From Paludibacter sp. (lineage in GTDB: Bacteria > Bacteroidota > Bacteroidia > Bacteroidales > Paludibacteraceae), in NCBI GenBank assembly GCA_028710415.1, contig JAQTUE010000007.1, forward strand, positions 1 through 64,000: DNA of 64,000 nt. Reading direction: 5' to 3'. Below the pieces are notes generated by a model, which was given only the letters and a program-made list of their open reading frames with translations, did not search any database and had not been told where the DNA came from. Made by a program: the position numbers and the translations under genes. Below are positions 54,082 through 63,028 of this stretch, piece after piece. Positions within the stretch are counted from its first letter, which is position 1, and each line of letters starts with the position of its first letter.

Positions 54082-55938
54082 TTACTCAATGTCTTCTTCC
54101 ACCACCAGGTTGTCTATAATAAAGTTCTGGCGTTCGGGAGTATTTTTGCCCATATAGAATGACAGCAAATCTGCAACGGCATCTTCTTTCTTCAAAGATA
54201 CCTGATCCAGGCGCATATCTTTGCCGATAAAATGTTTAAACTCATCGGGTGAGATTTCACCCAAGCCCTTAAACCGGGTAATTTCAGGGTTTACACCCAG
54301 TTTAGCCAACGCAGCCAACCGTTCTTCCTCGGAATAGCAATACAATGTTTCCTTTTTACTCCGTACCCTGAAAAGTGGGGTCTGCAGGATATGAACATGT
54401 CCTTTTTTAATCAGGTCAGGGAAGAACTGCAGGAAGAAGGTAATCAACAGCAGGCGGATATGCATACCATCGACGTCGGCATCGGTAGCCACAATCACTT
54501 TGTTATAGCGCAATCCTTCAATGCCATCCTCGATATTCAGGGCAGCCTGGAGTAGATTGAATTCTTCGTTTTCGTATACAATCTTTTTGGTCAGGCCATA
54601 ACTGTTCAATGGCTTTCCTTTCAAGCTGAACACCGCCTGTGTGTTTACATCCCGGCTCTTGGTGATGGAACCGCTGGCAGAGTCGCCCTCGGTAATGAAA
54701 ATGCAGGAACTATCGGTTTCCCCTTTTGAATCGTTGTAATGGATCCGGCAATCCCTGAGTTTCTTATTATGCAGGTTTACTTTTTTAGCCCTTTCACGCG
54801 CCAGTTTGGTAACCCCGGCTATTGCTTTACGTTCCTTTTCTGAATCCTGTATCTTCTGAAGCAAAGTGTTAGCAGTATCACTGTTCCGGTGGAGGTAATT
54901 ATCCAGTTCTTTCTTCAGGAAGTCGGATATGAATTTATTCACTGAGGCACCACCCTTGCTCATATCCCGTGAACCCAGTTTTGTCTTGGTCTGTGATTCG
55001 AATATCGGTTCTTCCACGCTGATTGCAACTGCAGCAATAATCCCGTTTCGAATATCGGCAAGTTCCATGTTTTTTGAATAGAACTCTTTAATCGTCCTGG
55101 CTACCGCTTCACGGAAGGCGCTTTGGTGGGTTCCACCCTGTGTGGTATGTTGTCCGTTGACAAATGAGTAATATTCTTCCCCGTATTGGTCGCTGTGGGT
55201 AAAGGCTATTTCAATGTCTTCCCCTTTCAGGTGAATGATCGGATAGAGTGCCTGGGCTGTAATATTTTCATTCAACAGGTCTGTCAACCCATTTTTAGAG
55301 AGTATCTTTTTTCCATTGAAATTAATGGTCAGTCCGGTATTCAGGTACGCGTAATTACGTAACATCGTCTCAATATACTCATCTTTGTAGAAATAGTTTT
55401 CAAACAGGGTATTATCCGGTACGAAATAAATTAATGTTCCCCTTTCGGTATTATCTGGAAAAAGATCTGTATCATTTACCAGTTTCCCCTTTTCAAATTC
55501 GGCTTTTCGGCTTTGACCATCCCTGAAACTCTGCACTATAAATGTAGACGAAAGTGCATTGACTGCCTTCGTACCGACCCCATTTAACCCTACGGTTTTT
55601 TTAAATGCTTTTGAATCATACTTTCCACCCGTATTCATAATGGATACGGCTTCAATCATTTTACCAAGGGGAATCCCACGGCCATAATCACGGACTTCCA
55701 CATGTCCATCGTTTACACGAACATCAATGGACCTGCCGGCACCCATTCGGTATTCATCAATACAGTTGTCGAGGACTTCTTTGAGCAATACATAAATACC
55801 ATCGTCTACGTGCGAACCGTCACCCAGCTTACCAATATACATTCCCGGACGACGGCGGACATGTTCCAGGCCTTCCAGGGTAATAATATTGCTATCACCA
55901 TAATCGACTAACTGCACTTCGTTTACAAACTCTTCCAT
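54082..55938 (-). CDS. parE: DNA topoisomerase IV subunit B
   Basis: 618 residues, typical for Bacteroidota ParE. GHKL ATPase motifs are [17 protein letters not shown] and [13 protein letters not shown]; the TOPRIM domain has ITEGDSASG and [15 protein letters not shown]. It acts with ParC to decatenate chromosomes. GyrB-type insertions are absent, and the length favours ParE over GyrB. tadA follows on the same strand with 80 bases between. parC is not in the window. Confidence 0.92.
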   Translation of the reverse strand: MEEFVNEVQLVDYGDSNIITLEGLEHVRRRPGMYIGKLGDGSHVDDGIYVLLKEVLDNCIDEYRMGAGRSIDVRVNDGHVEVRDYGRGIPLGKMIEAVSIMNTGGKYDSKAFKKTVGLNGVGTKAVNALSSTFIVQSFRDGQSRKAEFEKGKLVNDTDLFPDNTERGTLIYFVPDNTLFENYFYKDEYIETMLRNYAYLNTGLTINFNGKKILSKNGLTDLLNENITAQALYPIIHLKGEDIEIAFTHSDQYGEEYYSFVNGQHTTQGGTHQSAFREAVARTIKEFYSKNMELADIRNGIIAAVAISVEEPIFESQTKTKLGSRDMSKGGASVNKFISDFLKKELDNYLHRNSDTANTLLQKIQDSEKERKAIAGVTKLARERAKKVNLHNKKLRDCRIHYNDSKGETDSSCIFITEGDSASGSITKSRDVNTQAVFSLKGKPLNSYGLTKKIVYENEEFNLLQAALNIEDGIEGLRYNKVIVATDADVDGMHIRLLLITFFLQFFPDLIKKGHVHILQTPLFRVRSKKETLYCYSEEERLAALAKLGVNPEITRFKGLGEISPDEFKHFIGKDMRLDQVSLKKEDAVADLLSFYMGKNTPERQNFIIDNLVVEEDIE

Positions 55939-56029
55939 AAGAATTCAATTTCCTGTTATTTTATCTTCAATTCAACTTTTCCTAAGTTTAGTCCTTCAGA
56001 ATAGTTTTATACTGTTTTATCTAAATACT

Positions 56030-56095
56030 CCTTAATCAACCCAATTAACAAATCAACCAATTAACAAATTAACTTACTCAACCAATTAACCAACC
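56030..56095 (-). repeat. TTAATTGGTTGATT-type tract after the EnvC-like gene
   Basis: On the minus strand, directly after the stop of the EnvC-like gene, TTAATTTGTTAATTGG and GTTGATT units repeat. This is the same class as the tracts after the GH3, phosphoesterase and tadA genes. Confidence 0.65.
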
Positions 56096-57523
56096 TCAAC
56101 GACTAATCCACCTTTCAGGATTTTGTACATTCTTGTCTTTCCAAACCTGAAAATACAATTCTGTCTTATTCCCGTTTTCATCATCGGTGTATATTTTACC
56201 AATAGCTTGCTTGGCACTCACTTTTTCACCTTCCTTGACAAATATCTGAGTCAGGTTGGCATATACCGTGCGGTAATTCCCATGCTGGATAATCACCCCG
56301 TTATTGCTTCCCGGAATTGAGAAACGTTGTGTGACTACTCCTTCGAAAACAGCACGTGCATTGCTTCCCGATGGTGTCTGGATATAAATCCCTTTGTTGT
56401 TGGTAGTCACATGAGTCAATACAGGGTGTTGCTGTATTCCAAAATGACCCCTAATAAATCCGTTTGATGTTGGCCAGGGCAAGCGTCCTACATTCCGTTC
56501 AAAATTACCTGACAATAGGTTTTCTTCCCGGGTAAGTGCTGATACAGATGAAGATGTAGAATTATCGTTCTCCGTTGCTTTTGATTCTGGTTCTGGTCTG
56601 GATTCAGACTTTGACAAACTTTTAGTGTAGCTTTTAGGCGCATTTTTAGGCGCTCCTTTTGCAATATTTTTAGTAACAGTCCTTGCTTTGCTTTGTTCTT
56701 CCAGCCTCCTGTTTTGTTCTGTCTGCCTTCTGTTGTTCTCTGCAACTCTTTTCTTTTCAGCGGCTGCCCGCCTGGCATCAGCTTTTCTGATTTCTTCGGC
56801 AATTATCCGTTCAATTTTATTGTTCAGGTCATTAGCCTTTTTCTGTTGGATCTTCAGGTCGGCACGCAGATTCTTTTCTTTCTTTTGCAGATCGGTCAAT
56901 AACACCTTTTCGTGACTTTCATCTTTCGATAACTTCTGTGCTTCGTTTTCTTTTTGTTGTACTACTTTTACCTTGGTGGTTTTATGCACCTGCAGGCTAT
57001 CATTTTTATGGACAATCTCTGTTTTTACTTTTTCTATCTCATTTACCTGGTTTTTACGGTAATCGGAATATTCCTGCAAATACCGTAGCCTGCGGTACGA
57101 CTGGTCGAACGTCTTGGCTGAAAGTACAAACATGATCCTGGCATACAGATTTTGGTTGATGTGGGCTTCCTGTACCAGTTTGGCATAATCCGACTTCAAT
57201 TGTTGCAACTTGGTCTCAAGTTTAGTTTTTTCCTGATCCAGATGTACAATTTCAGTATCCAGTTGCCCGATTTCAGTACTGATGTTTTTAATGAGTACTT
57301 TTCTTTCGGTAATATTTTTTTTGATGATCGTTAGCTTATTCAACGAACTGCGCTTTGAATTCTTAGTTTCATTCAGCATCTTGTTGGTTGACTCCAGTCT
57401 TTGTAATGTTTGCTTACGCTGGGCCTCCAGCTCTTTGACACTTTGTGCCTGTGTAGAAAAAACTATGGCCATGAGTGTAAGCATCATGACGAATATTCTT
57501 AAATGGATTTGGAAACGCATCAA
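56096..57523 (-). CDS. EnvC-like protein with degenerate M23/LytM domain
   Basis: 475 residues. Signal peptide (ends FSTQAQ), a long coiled coil (about 27-245, Lys/Glu/Gln-rich), a Ser/Lys/Asn-rich linker (about 270-325), and a C-terminal LytM domain (about 350-475, RGHFGIQQHP ... GNYRTVYANLTQIFVKEG). The metal ligands of active M23 peptidases are missing (NNKGIYIQ where HxxxD is expected; ELYFQVW where HxHFE is expected). It should therefore activate an amidase or scaffold division rather than cut peptidoglycan itself. It is in an operon with the DUF4292 and TPR genes. Confidence 0.85.
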   Translation of the reverse strand: MMRFQIHLRIFVMMLTLMAIVFSTQAQSVKELEAQRKQTLQRLESTNKMLNETKNSKRSSLNKLTIIKKNITERKVLIKNISTEIGQLDTEIVHLDQEKTKLETKLQQLKSDYAKLVQEAHINQNLYARIMFVLSAKTFDQSYRRLRYLQEYSDYRKNQVNEIEKVKTEIVHKNDSLQVHKTTKVKVVQQKENEAQKLSKDESHEKVLLTDLQKKEKNLRADLKIQQKKANDLNNKIERIIAEEIRKADARRAAAEKKRVAENNRRQTEQNRRLEEQSKARTVTKNIAKGAPKNAPKSYTKSLSKSESRPEPESKATENDNSTSSSVSALTREENLLSGNFERNVGRLPWPTSNGFIRGHFGIQQHPVLTHVTTNNKGIYIQTPSGSNARAVFEGVVTQRFSIPGSNNGVIIQHGNYRTVYANLTQIFVKEGEKVSAKQAIGKIYTDDENGNKTELYFQVWKDKNVQNPERWISR

Positions 57524-57556
57524 TATATTTTTTTTAATTCAATTCAGTTAAATCGT

Positions 57557-58363
57557 TTATTTTTTAAGCAGTTGGTCAATATCTCCCAAAGTATATCGAT
57601 CGGGGTTAGTTGGCGTAAGTTTAAAGTCTGAGTTGAATTCAACTCTTAATATCGAGAAATCACATGTTGCCTTACTATTCCGGCTGCTTGCCAGCATGGC
57701 TATCTTTTGTGGAAAGTTGACTCCATTCACAACGGTATAATCGCTGTAATCGGTCTGTAGCTGGTAATCACTGTTTTTTGCTTTCAATATTACCTGTTGA
57801 ATCACGTTCAACGGTGATAACAAAGTGCTCTGAAGCATGCTCCCACTGTTATATTCAATTTTATTCTGGGCTGTTGACAGGGTAGTCAACCGGCAACTAT
57901 CGGGAAATACTTCTTTTTTCCCCACATTAAAGAGCTGTGCAAAAAGCAAGGACTGAAAACTATGGAAATCCACATCTACCCCAAACCGTCTGTTAAAAAA
58001 AGCATAGTCCGTCACATAATACTTGTGGTTCATTTTATCAAACACCTTCATGCTGTCGGGCATTAATTCTGCTTTAAACAATTCAATTCCCATGAATGGT
58101 TGGATGGACAGGTAAATGGCTGTGTCTTTCTTTATCTTACATACTGCAGATACATTTACTTCCCGCTCATTCACATTAAAGGCCATAGACATTTTGCTCA
58201 CATTCGCTGTCCGAAACTGTGGTTGTATTTTTTTAACCTGATCTATCACCTGCCCCACAGCATTAGTCGAGGGAAGTGTTGTTTTTGAAACCAACTTTGT
58301 TGTTTTACATGCCGACATAATCAGCATAGTAAATATTGAAATTATTATTATTTTATTTTTCAT
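57557..58363 (-). CDS. DUF4292 lipoprotein (LolB/LolA-like fold)
   Basis: 268-residue lipoprotein, lipobox IMSAC (Cys19). The body matches the DUF4292 pattern (VSKMSMAFNVNEREVNVSA, KVFDKMNHKYYVTDY, YQLQTDYSDYTVVNGVNFPQ), a beta-rich fold compared with lipoprotein carriers. Its conserved place between a TPR lipoprotein and the EnvC-like protein suggests an envelope-assembly role, which remains unproven. It is separated by 33 bases from the EnvC-like gene and 116 from the TPR gene. Confidence 0.85.
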   Translation of the reverse strand: MKNKIIIISIFTMLIMSACKTTKLVSKTTLPSTNAVGQVIDQVKKIQPQFRTANVSKMSMAFNVNEREVNVSAVCKIKKDTAIYLSIQPFMGIELFKAELMPDSMKVFDKMNHKYYVTDYAFFNRRFGVDVDFHSFQSLLFAQLFNVGKKEVFPDSCRLTTLSTAQNKIEYNSGSMLQSTLLSPLNVIQQVILKAKNSDYQLQTDYSDYTVVNGVNFPQKIAMLASSRNSKATCDFSILRVEFNSDFKLTPTNPDRYTLGDIDQLLKK

Positions 58364-58479
58364 CTTTCTCGTTTTTAATACTTCTACTTTCTAACTACTA
58401 TTACTCCGTACTTCCTTCTTCCTAATTTCTACCTACTACCTACTCATTCCTCATTCCTTACCTCTTGCTCCTTACTAAA

Positions 58480-60234
58480 CTATCTTTTCCACCCTTTATT
58501 ATCAATTTTCGTCTTCAATGCATCCGTCTTGTTGCCCGAATCATATGATTTTTGCCACATTTGCAGGGCTTTGGCATCATCTTTCCCTGTATCCTTGCCG
58601 TTCATCCACAATATATCCCCATAGTGTTCGAATAGAATTCCCGAATCTTCATTCTTCGGCAGGTTATCAATGGCACGTTCTATATAAAACTTAGCAAGCG
58701 AAAAATTTCCTTCCTGGTACAATATCCAGGCATAAGTATCCAGATAGGTACTGTTCTTAGGTTCCAGCTCCACCGTTTTGGCACTCATCTTCTCAGCCTT
58801 TTTCAAATCCGTTTTATCCAACGACATGTAATAGGCATAATTATTCATCACCATGATATTCTTCGGGTTTGCAGCCAGGGAAGCTTCGTAATTGACAAAA
58901 GCTGAATCTTTCTTCTCAAACTTATAATAAATATCTGCTATTTGTGCATAAAAATCGCTTTTCATGTCTGCCTGTTCTGCAGCAATCAGCGGTAATCCTT
59001 TTTGGTATGTTGCCAGTGCCTCCCTGTAATCGGCAAGCTGGTACTGGGCAATTCCCCTGTAGAAATACCATACCGGTAGTTTTGGCAAATTCTCGATTGC
59101 TTTTGTAGTGGTGGCAATAATTTGTTTGAAGTTTTTATCTCCGATATAAATCTGAATCATCCGTATCCAGGTCTGGTCATTCTTGGGATTGATATTGATC
59201 ATCGTTTCCAGCTCCGACAACGCTTCTGCATTGCGCTTCTGATATTGCAGGAATACGGCATAGTACCCGTGTACCTGTTCTTCCATGGGATATCGGTCTA
59301 CCAATAATTTAAACAGGCTTTCGGTCTCTACCAGTTTTGTTGAGTCATGCGCCAATTTCTCCACATATTGCCCCAGTACGCTCACCTTGGTTTCAACATC
59401 CAGCTTATCGCTCTTTAAGGCGCTCACTATCGACTCCATGGCTTTCTCGGGTTTATTTGCCGACTTGTAGTATTCCGATAACGATACATACACATACGGA
59501 TTTTCGGGATCTTCTTTCAGCACATTCTGATATATTTCGAAGGCTTTATCAGGCATTTTTTGCTGCATAAAAATATCTCCACGAAGTACTTTATAACGAG
59601 TTTCAGTTGGATATTTATTTACCAGCTTATCAATCTCGGCTACTCCTTTCTGAGGTTTATTCAATTGCATATACAACTGGAACTTTTCAAACGAGGATGT
59701 TTCATTGATTCCTGTCAGGCTTTCGAGCTTATCATAGGCGGCAATTGATTTCTCGTATTCCTTTGTATCTTTATAGAAACTGGAAAGCATGGTATATACC
59801 TCCTCCCGGTTCGGATAGATCCGTTGAAGATTTCCTGCAATTTCAATGGCCCGTTTGGTATTCTTTAATTCTGCATACATCGATATCAACCGCACATTAT
59901 ACCACCAGTTAGTTGGGTCCAGCCTGATTGATTTCTCGAGGCACTTCACCGCTTCGTCGTTGAATCCTGTAATGGCATACAATATCCCCATTTCCGATTG
60001 AACGCCTGCATCCAGGGAATCAATGACTATGCACAACCGGAATGTCTCCAGTGCCTGATCGTACTGTTGGTCATCTTTTTGTCTTAAACCTTCGTAGAAA
60101 AAATAATCAAATTGACGTCGTGCAGAGTCTGATAGTTCTACCTTTTTCGGAGTTTCTACAACTGCTTTCTGCGTAGTAGAACATGAAATGAATCCTATAA
60201 AAAGCAGTAAACACAGATAATATTTTTTAAACAT
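58480..60234 (-). CDS. TPR lipoprotein
   Basis: 584 residues, lipobox GFISC (Cys18), then about ten TPR-like units from residue 40 to 540 (for example PDKAFEIYQNVLKEDPENPY and EKKDSAFVNYEASLAANPKN). No enzyme motif is present. It is anchored to an envelope membrane as a protein-protein interaction scaffold. Its order with dut upstream and DUF4292 and EnvC-like genes downstream is a conserved Bacteroidota arrangement. The spacer after its stop (58380-58470) is a pyrimidine-rich low-complexity tract without a gene. Confidence 0.85.
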   Translation of the reverse strand: MFKKYYLCLLLFIGFISCSTTQKAVVETPKKVELSDSARRQFDYFFYEGLRQKDDQQYDQALETFRLCIVIDSLDAGVQSEMGILYAITGFNDEAVKCLEKSIRLDPTNWWYNVRLISMYAELKNTKRAIEIAGNLQRIYPNREEVYTMLSSFYKDTKEYEKSIAAYDKLESLTGINETSSFEKFQLYMQLNKPQKGVAEIDKLVNKYPTETRYKVLRGDIFMQQKMPDKAFEIYQNVLKEDPENPYVYVSLSEYYKSANKPEKAMESIVSALKSDKLDVETKVSVLGQYVEKLAHDSTKLVETESLFKLLVDRYPMEEQVHGYYAVFLQYQKRNAEALSELETMININPKNDQTWIRMIQIYIGDKNFKQIIATTTKAIENLPKLPVWYFYRGIAQYQLADYREALATYQKGLPLIAAEQADMKSDFYAQIADIYYKFEKKDSAFVNYEASLAANPKNIMVMNNYAYYMSLDKTDLKKAEKMSAKTVELEPKNSTYLDTYAWILYQEGNFSLAKFYIERAIDNLPKNEDSGILFEHYGDILWMNGKDTGKDDAKALQMWQKSYDSGNKTDALKTKIDNKGWKR

Positions 60235-60360
60235 ATTTGTTTTAATTCATATGTAAATAGTAGTTCCTTTTAATTGTTGTCACTTATAACTGAATAGACC
60301 ACAAATAGATCATTCAGGTATTCAATTTCAATAATTTTTAATATTTCACGCTTTTGCCTC

Positions 60361-60795
60361 TCAATGTTTTCCGGTATGTCCGAAACCGCCTGCGCCACGT
60401 CCTGTTTCTTCCAGTTCTTCCACTTCTACCCACTCTGCCTGTGCATGGCTTGCAATGACCATTTGGCAGATCCTTTCCCCATCATTAATGATGAACTCTT
60501 CGGCAGATAAGTTTACCAGGATGATACAAACTTCACCGCGGTAATCGGCATCGATGGTTCCCGGCGAATTGAGCACGGTAATTCCTTTTTTAATTGCCAA
60601 CCCGCTTCTTGGGCGAATCTGTGCTTCATATCCTGCCGGAAGTTCGATAAACAATCCTGTAGGTATCAATTTTCGTTCCAAAGGTTTCAATACAATGGGT
60701 TCTTCGATATTTGCCCGTATGTCCAACCCGGCAGATAACGGGGTTGCATATTCAGGCAATGCGTGTTTTGAATGATTTACAATCTTAATTTTCAT
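60361..60795 (-). CDS. dut: dUTP diphosphatase
   Basis: 144 residues, the normal trimeric dUTPase length. All five motifs are present: [28 protein letters not shown] (Asp activates water), GERICQMVI and the C-terminal [11 protein letters not shown] that closes over the nucleotide. It hydrolyses dUTP to dUMP and pyrophosphate in the cytosol, protecting DNA from uracil. It is the first gene of the dut-TPR-DUF4292-EnvC-like group. Confidence 0.93.
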   Translation of the reverse strand: MKIKIVNHSKHALPEYATPLSAGLDIRANIEEPIVLKPLERKLIPTGLFIELPAGYEAQIRPRSGLAIKKGITVLNSPGTIDADYRGEVCIILVNLSAEEFIINDGERICQMVIASHAQAEWVEVEELEETGRGAGGFGHTGKH

Positions 60796-61446
60796 TGTTT
60801 TAAAGGAACTCGTAATGAATAATAAATGGTTTAGTTAGCTTCTGGAATTTACAACCAGAATCCAATAATTGGAATTGATTGATAGTTAGTCCGAATCTAT
60901 TGAACATGTTTAGCTACAAAAATACGATATTTATCGATAACCGCGATTAAGAATGCTTGAAAAATATGCTTTTTTCAAAATTGAGCTAATTAAAGTCTGT
61001 TATTTTACTGATAAATAACCGGTAACACGATTATTTAGAACAACTCCGTTTGTAATTTAGGCTCAAAATTCATTATTCCCTCACTAAATTCAAATAACTT
61101 TTGACACTTTAGGGTACAACAACAAAATAGTAATTGATATCAACTAAACAGGGATCGAGATTTAAAACTTACCACAACATTTAATACCAGTATTTCTATT
61201 TTGTCCTATTGAGCCTAATGGGTTTGTTCATATTTCGGAAGACCTATGACTGGTTTTATTTAAAAAAACGAACTTACACTTATCGAATCGGGGTATTTAC
61301 TGAATTTGTTTTAAAGGGTATGGTTAGAAAACTATTTTTGCATATCGATTAATTCAACCAATATTTCCATATCCCCAACATTCAAACTTGAATGAACGTA
61401 GCACTGAATTTAAAACTCAAACAATAATAATTTAAATTGAATCGTT
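60796..61446. promoter_or_regulatory. Divergent spacer with two -7-type elements
   Basis: A 651-base spacer without genes. TATTTTTG on the minus strand (60924-60917) is a candidate -7 box for dut with a leader of about 115 bases. TATTTTTG on the plus strand (61333-61340) is a candidate for the PepSY-like lipoprotein gene, with a leader of about 100 bases. The upstream -33 boxes are weak. The remainder is featureless. Confidence 0.45.
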
Positions 61447-62355
61447 ATGAAGAAAACAATTTTTTTAGCTCTTACAGTGGCTGCCTTTATGGCCTCGTGT
61501 AGCAGCAATGAATTAGCCAGTGTGGCTTCGATACCTAAAGCGACATCCACATCGATTTCGTCTTATGTTGCCGACAATTATCCCGGTACTACTGTGTACA
61601 GTACAGCGGTTAACGGATCGTCAGTAATTGCAACGTTGAATACCGGTGAAAAACTAACTTTCACCAGTACAGGTTCACTGATGTCGTATTCAAATAATTT
61701 TGACATGGGTTTGAATGCTGACAGCCTGGATATCCTGGGTGACAGCCTTGAATTACCAGGAATGGGTGGTGGTATGGGCCATGGCGGACCTGGCGGCATG
61801 ATGGGCGGTGGACGCGGTCATGGCGGACCTAATGGCCACGGAGGCATGTTGGGTGGTGGACCCGGAGTAGGTGGACTCGATGGTCCCGGTTATGGCGGTC
61901 CAATTGATAGTACCCATGTAATGGGATATGAAAAACCAGGTCATCACCGTCATTTCAAAAATGAAATCGTAGTTGATTCTTTGCCAACCGTTATCAATGC
62001 CTATATCAGCTCTAATTATTCAGCTTACACAGTGATTCATGCTGAAATCGATACCATTTGTCAGGGTGCAGTTACCGAAGTGATGGTATGTGTAAAAGGA
62101 TCAGAACCTGTGAAATTGGTTTTTGATGGTGCAGGCGCTTACCTGTATAATGCAAAACGAATTTTATTTGCTGATGTTCCCGCTACAGTTACAGCTGCTA
62201 TTACAGCAAATTATTCAACTTTCACGGTAACACACCGGGTTGAATTATTTACTTTGGCCAATGGAAGCGAACAATTTAAAATGTTCATGAATTCAGCTAC
62301 GAATCATAAAATGGTTACATTTAATGCTGACGGAACAGTAGCCTGCGAAAAATAA
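61447..62355 (+). CDS. PepSY-like lipoprotein with Gly/His/Met-rich centre
   Basis: 302-residue lipoprotein, lipobox FMASC (Cys18). Residues about 25-95 and 175-300 contain short PepSY/DUF2874-like repeats (SSYVADNYPGTTVYSTAVNG, YISSNYSAYTVIHAEI, ITANYSTFTVTHRVEL). Between them lies a tract of about 60 residues, mostly Gly with many His, Met and Pro (MGGGMGHGGPGG, HGGPNGHGGMLGG). PepSY-like domains are often in inhibitory or binding proteins of the envelope; the His/Met tract could bind metal ions such as copper. Function is not known. A strong terminator follows. Confidence 0.75.
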   Translation: MKKTIFLALTVAAFMASCSSNELASVASIPKATSTSISSYVADNYPGTTVYSTAVNGSSVIATLNTGEKLTFTSTGSLMSYSNNFDMGLNADSLDILGDSLELPGMGGGMGHGGPGGMMGGGRGHGGPNGHGGMLGGGPGVGGLDGPGYGGPIDSTHVMGYEKPGHHRHFKNEIVVDSLPTVINAYISSNYSAYTVIHAEIDTICQGAVTEVMVCVKGSEPVKLVFDGAGAYLYNAKRILFADVPATVTAAITANYSTFTVTHRVELFTLANGSEQFKMFMNSATNHKMVTFNADGTVACEK

Positions 62356-62381
62356 CAGGTATCGTTTTATCTCAGTATTCA

Positions 62382-62420
62382 ATTGCCTCAATCCGGTTAG
62401 TCGGGTTGAGGCAATTTTTT
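62382..62420 (+). terminator. Intrinsic terminator of the PepSY-like gene
   Basis: ATTGCCTCAA (62382-62391) pairs exactly with TTGAGGCAAT (62405-62414), followed by TTTTTT to 62420. Confidence 0.92.
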
Positions 62421-62454
62421 GTTATTACCCTATGGTCACTTTTTATTAAAGAAT

Positions 62455-62607
62455 TGAACGCTGATTAAACGAAATAAGCAGATTGAACATATCGGTTTTA
62501 CGGAATAATAGCGGATTCATTCATCTTTAAGATCAAATACGGAATGAACATCAATAAGTTGGAGTTGATCAGAAAAGATAAGTAGTTGGAACAATATAGT
62601 GTCCTGT
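62455..62607 (+). repeat. Diverged copy of dispersed repeat R2
   Basis: TTGAACGCTGATT, AATAGCGGATTCATTC, ATCAATAAGTTGGAGTTGATC and AAGTAGTTGGAACAATATAG resemble blocks of the R2 copy at 15612-15728 in a partly different order. Confidence 0.5.
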
Positions 62608-62643
62608 TTTTTTCCTTGAAAAATCCAGCTATACAGTTTTTCT

Positions 62644-62798
62644 AAATAAGGGAATTAGGGTAATAATATGTGGAAGTTTGGTTTTACACTAAGGGTTAAA
62701 GTCTATATATAAGGGTTTTATATTAAAAACCTTATTTTTGTTTTTTAACCCTTAGTAGAAATATTAAGCTAAGTGATCTAACCCTTATTCCCTAATTT
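62644..62798. repeat. Long palindromic element R1, copy 2
   Basis: A 155-bp element with the same ends as the one at 5054-5253 (AAATAAGGGAATTAGGG and CCCTTATTCCCTAATTT) and the internal inverted pair CTAAGGGTTAAA / TTTAACCCTTAG. The core TTAAAAACCTTATTTTTG is shared. It is flanked by two R2 copies in opposite orientation. Confidence 0.78.
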
Positions 62799-62838
62799 AA
62801 ATTAAAATAATACGACATTATTTAGTTTCTGCTACTTA

Positions 62839-62939
62839 AATCAATTCCAACTTGTTGGAATTAAGATCCGTTTTAAAATCCGCCAAATCAAGGTAAATCA
62901 GCGTTCCATTCTCTTGTGTTTAATTGTTCCAATAACTTA
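62839..62939 (-). repeat. Dispersed repeat family R2, reverse copy
   Basis: Read on the minus strand this segment gives TTATTGGAACAATTAAAC, GAGAATGGAACGCTGATTT, TTGGCGGATTTTAAAACGGA and AACAAGTTGGAATTGATTT, the same order as at 15612-15728. Confidence 0.7.
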
Positions 62940-62978
62940 ATTTAATTGTTATACAAACATTTTCCATTGAAGGTTGTT

Positions 62979-63005
62979 GCAATATTATAATTTCAATTAA
63001 ATTTG
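62979..63005 (+). promoter_or_regulatory. Candidate promoter of the flavin oxidoreductase gene
   Basis: TAAATTTG at 62998-63005 matches TAnnTTTG exactly, with a TTGTTG element beginning about 25 bases upstream as a possible -33 box. The leader to ATG 63029 would be only about 17 bases. Confidence 0.5.
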
Positions 63006-63028
63006 CACACTAAAATCATTCAAATCAA

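Noticed and set aside
54082..55938. GyrB instead of ParE
   Set aside because: The length of 618 and the motif context fit ParE; GyrB of this phylum is normally slightly longer. The call is not absolute without ParC/GyrA context.
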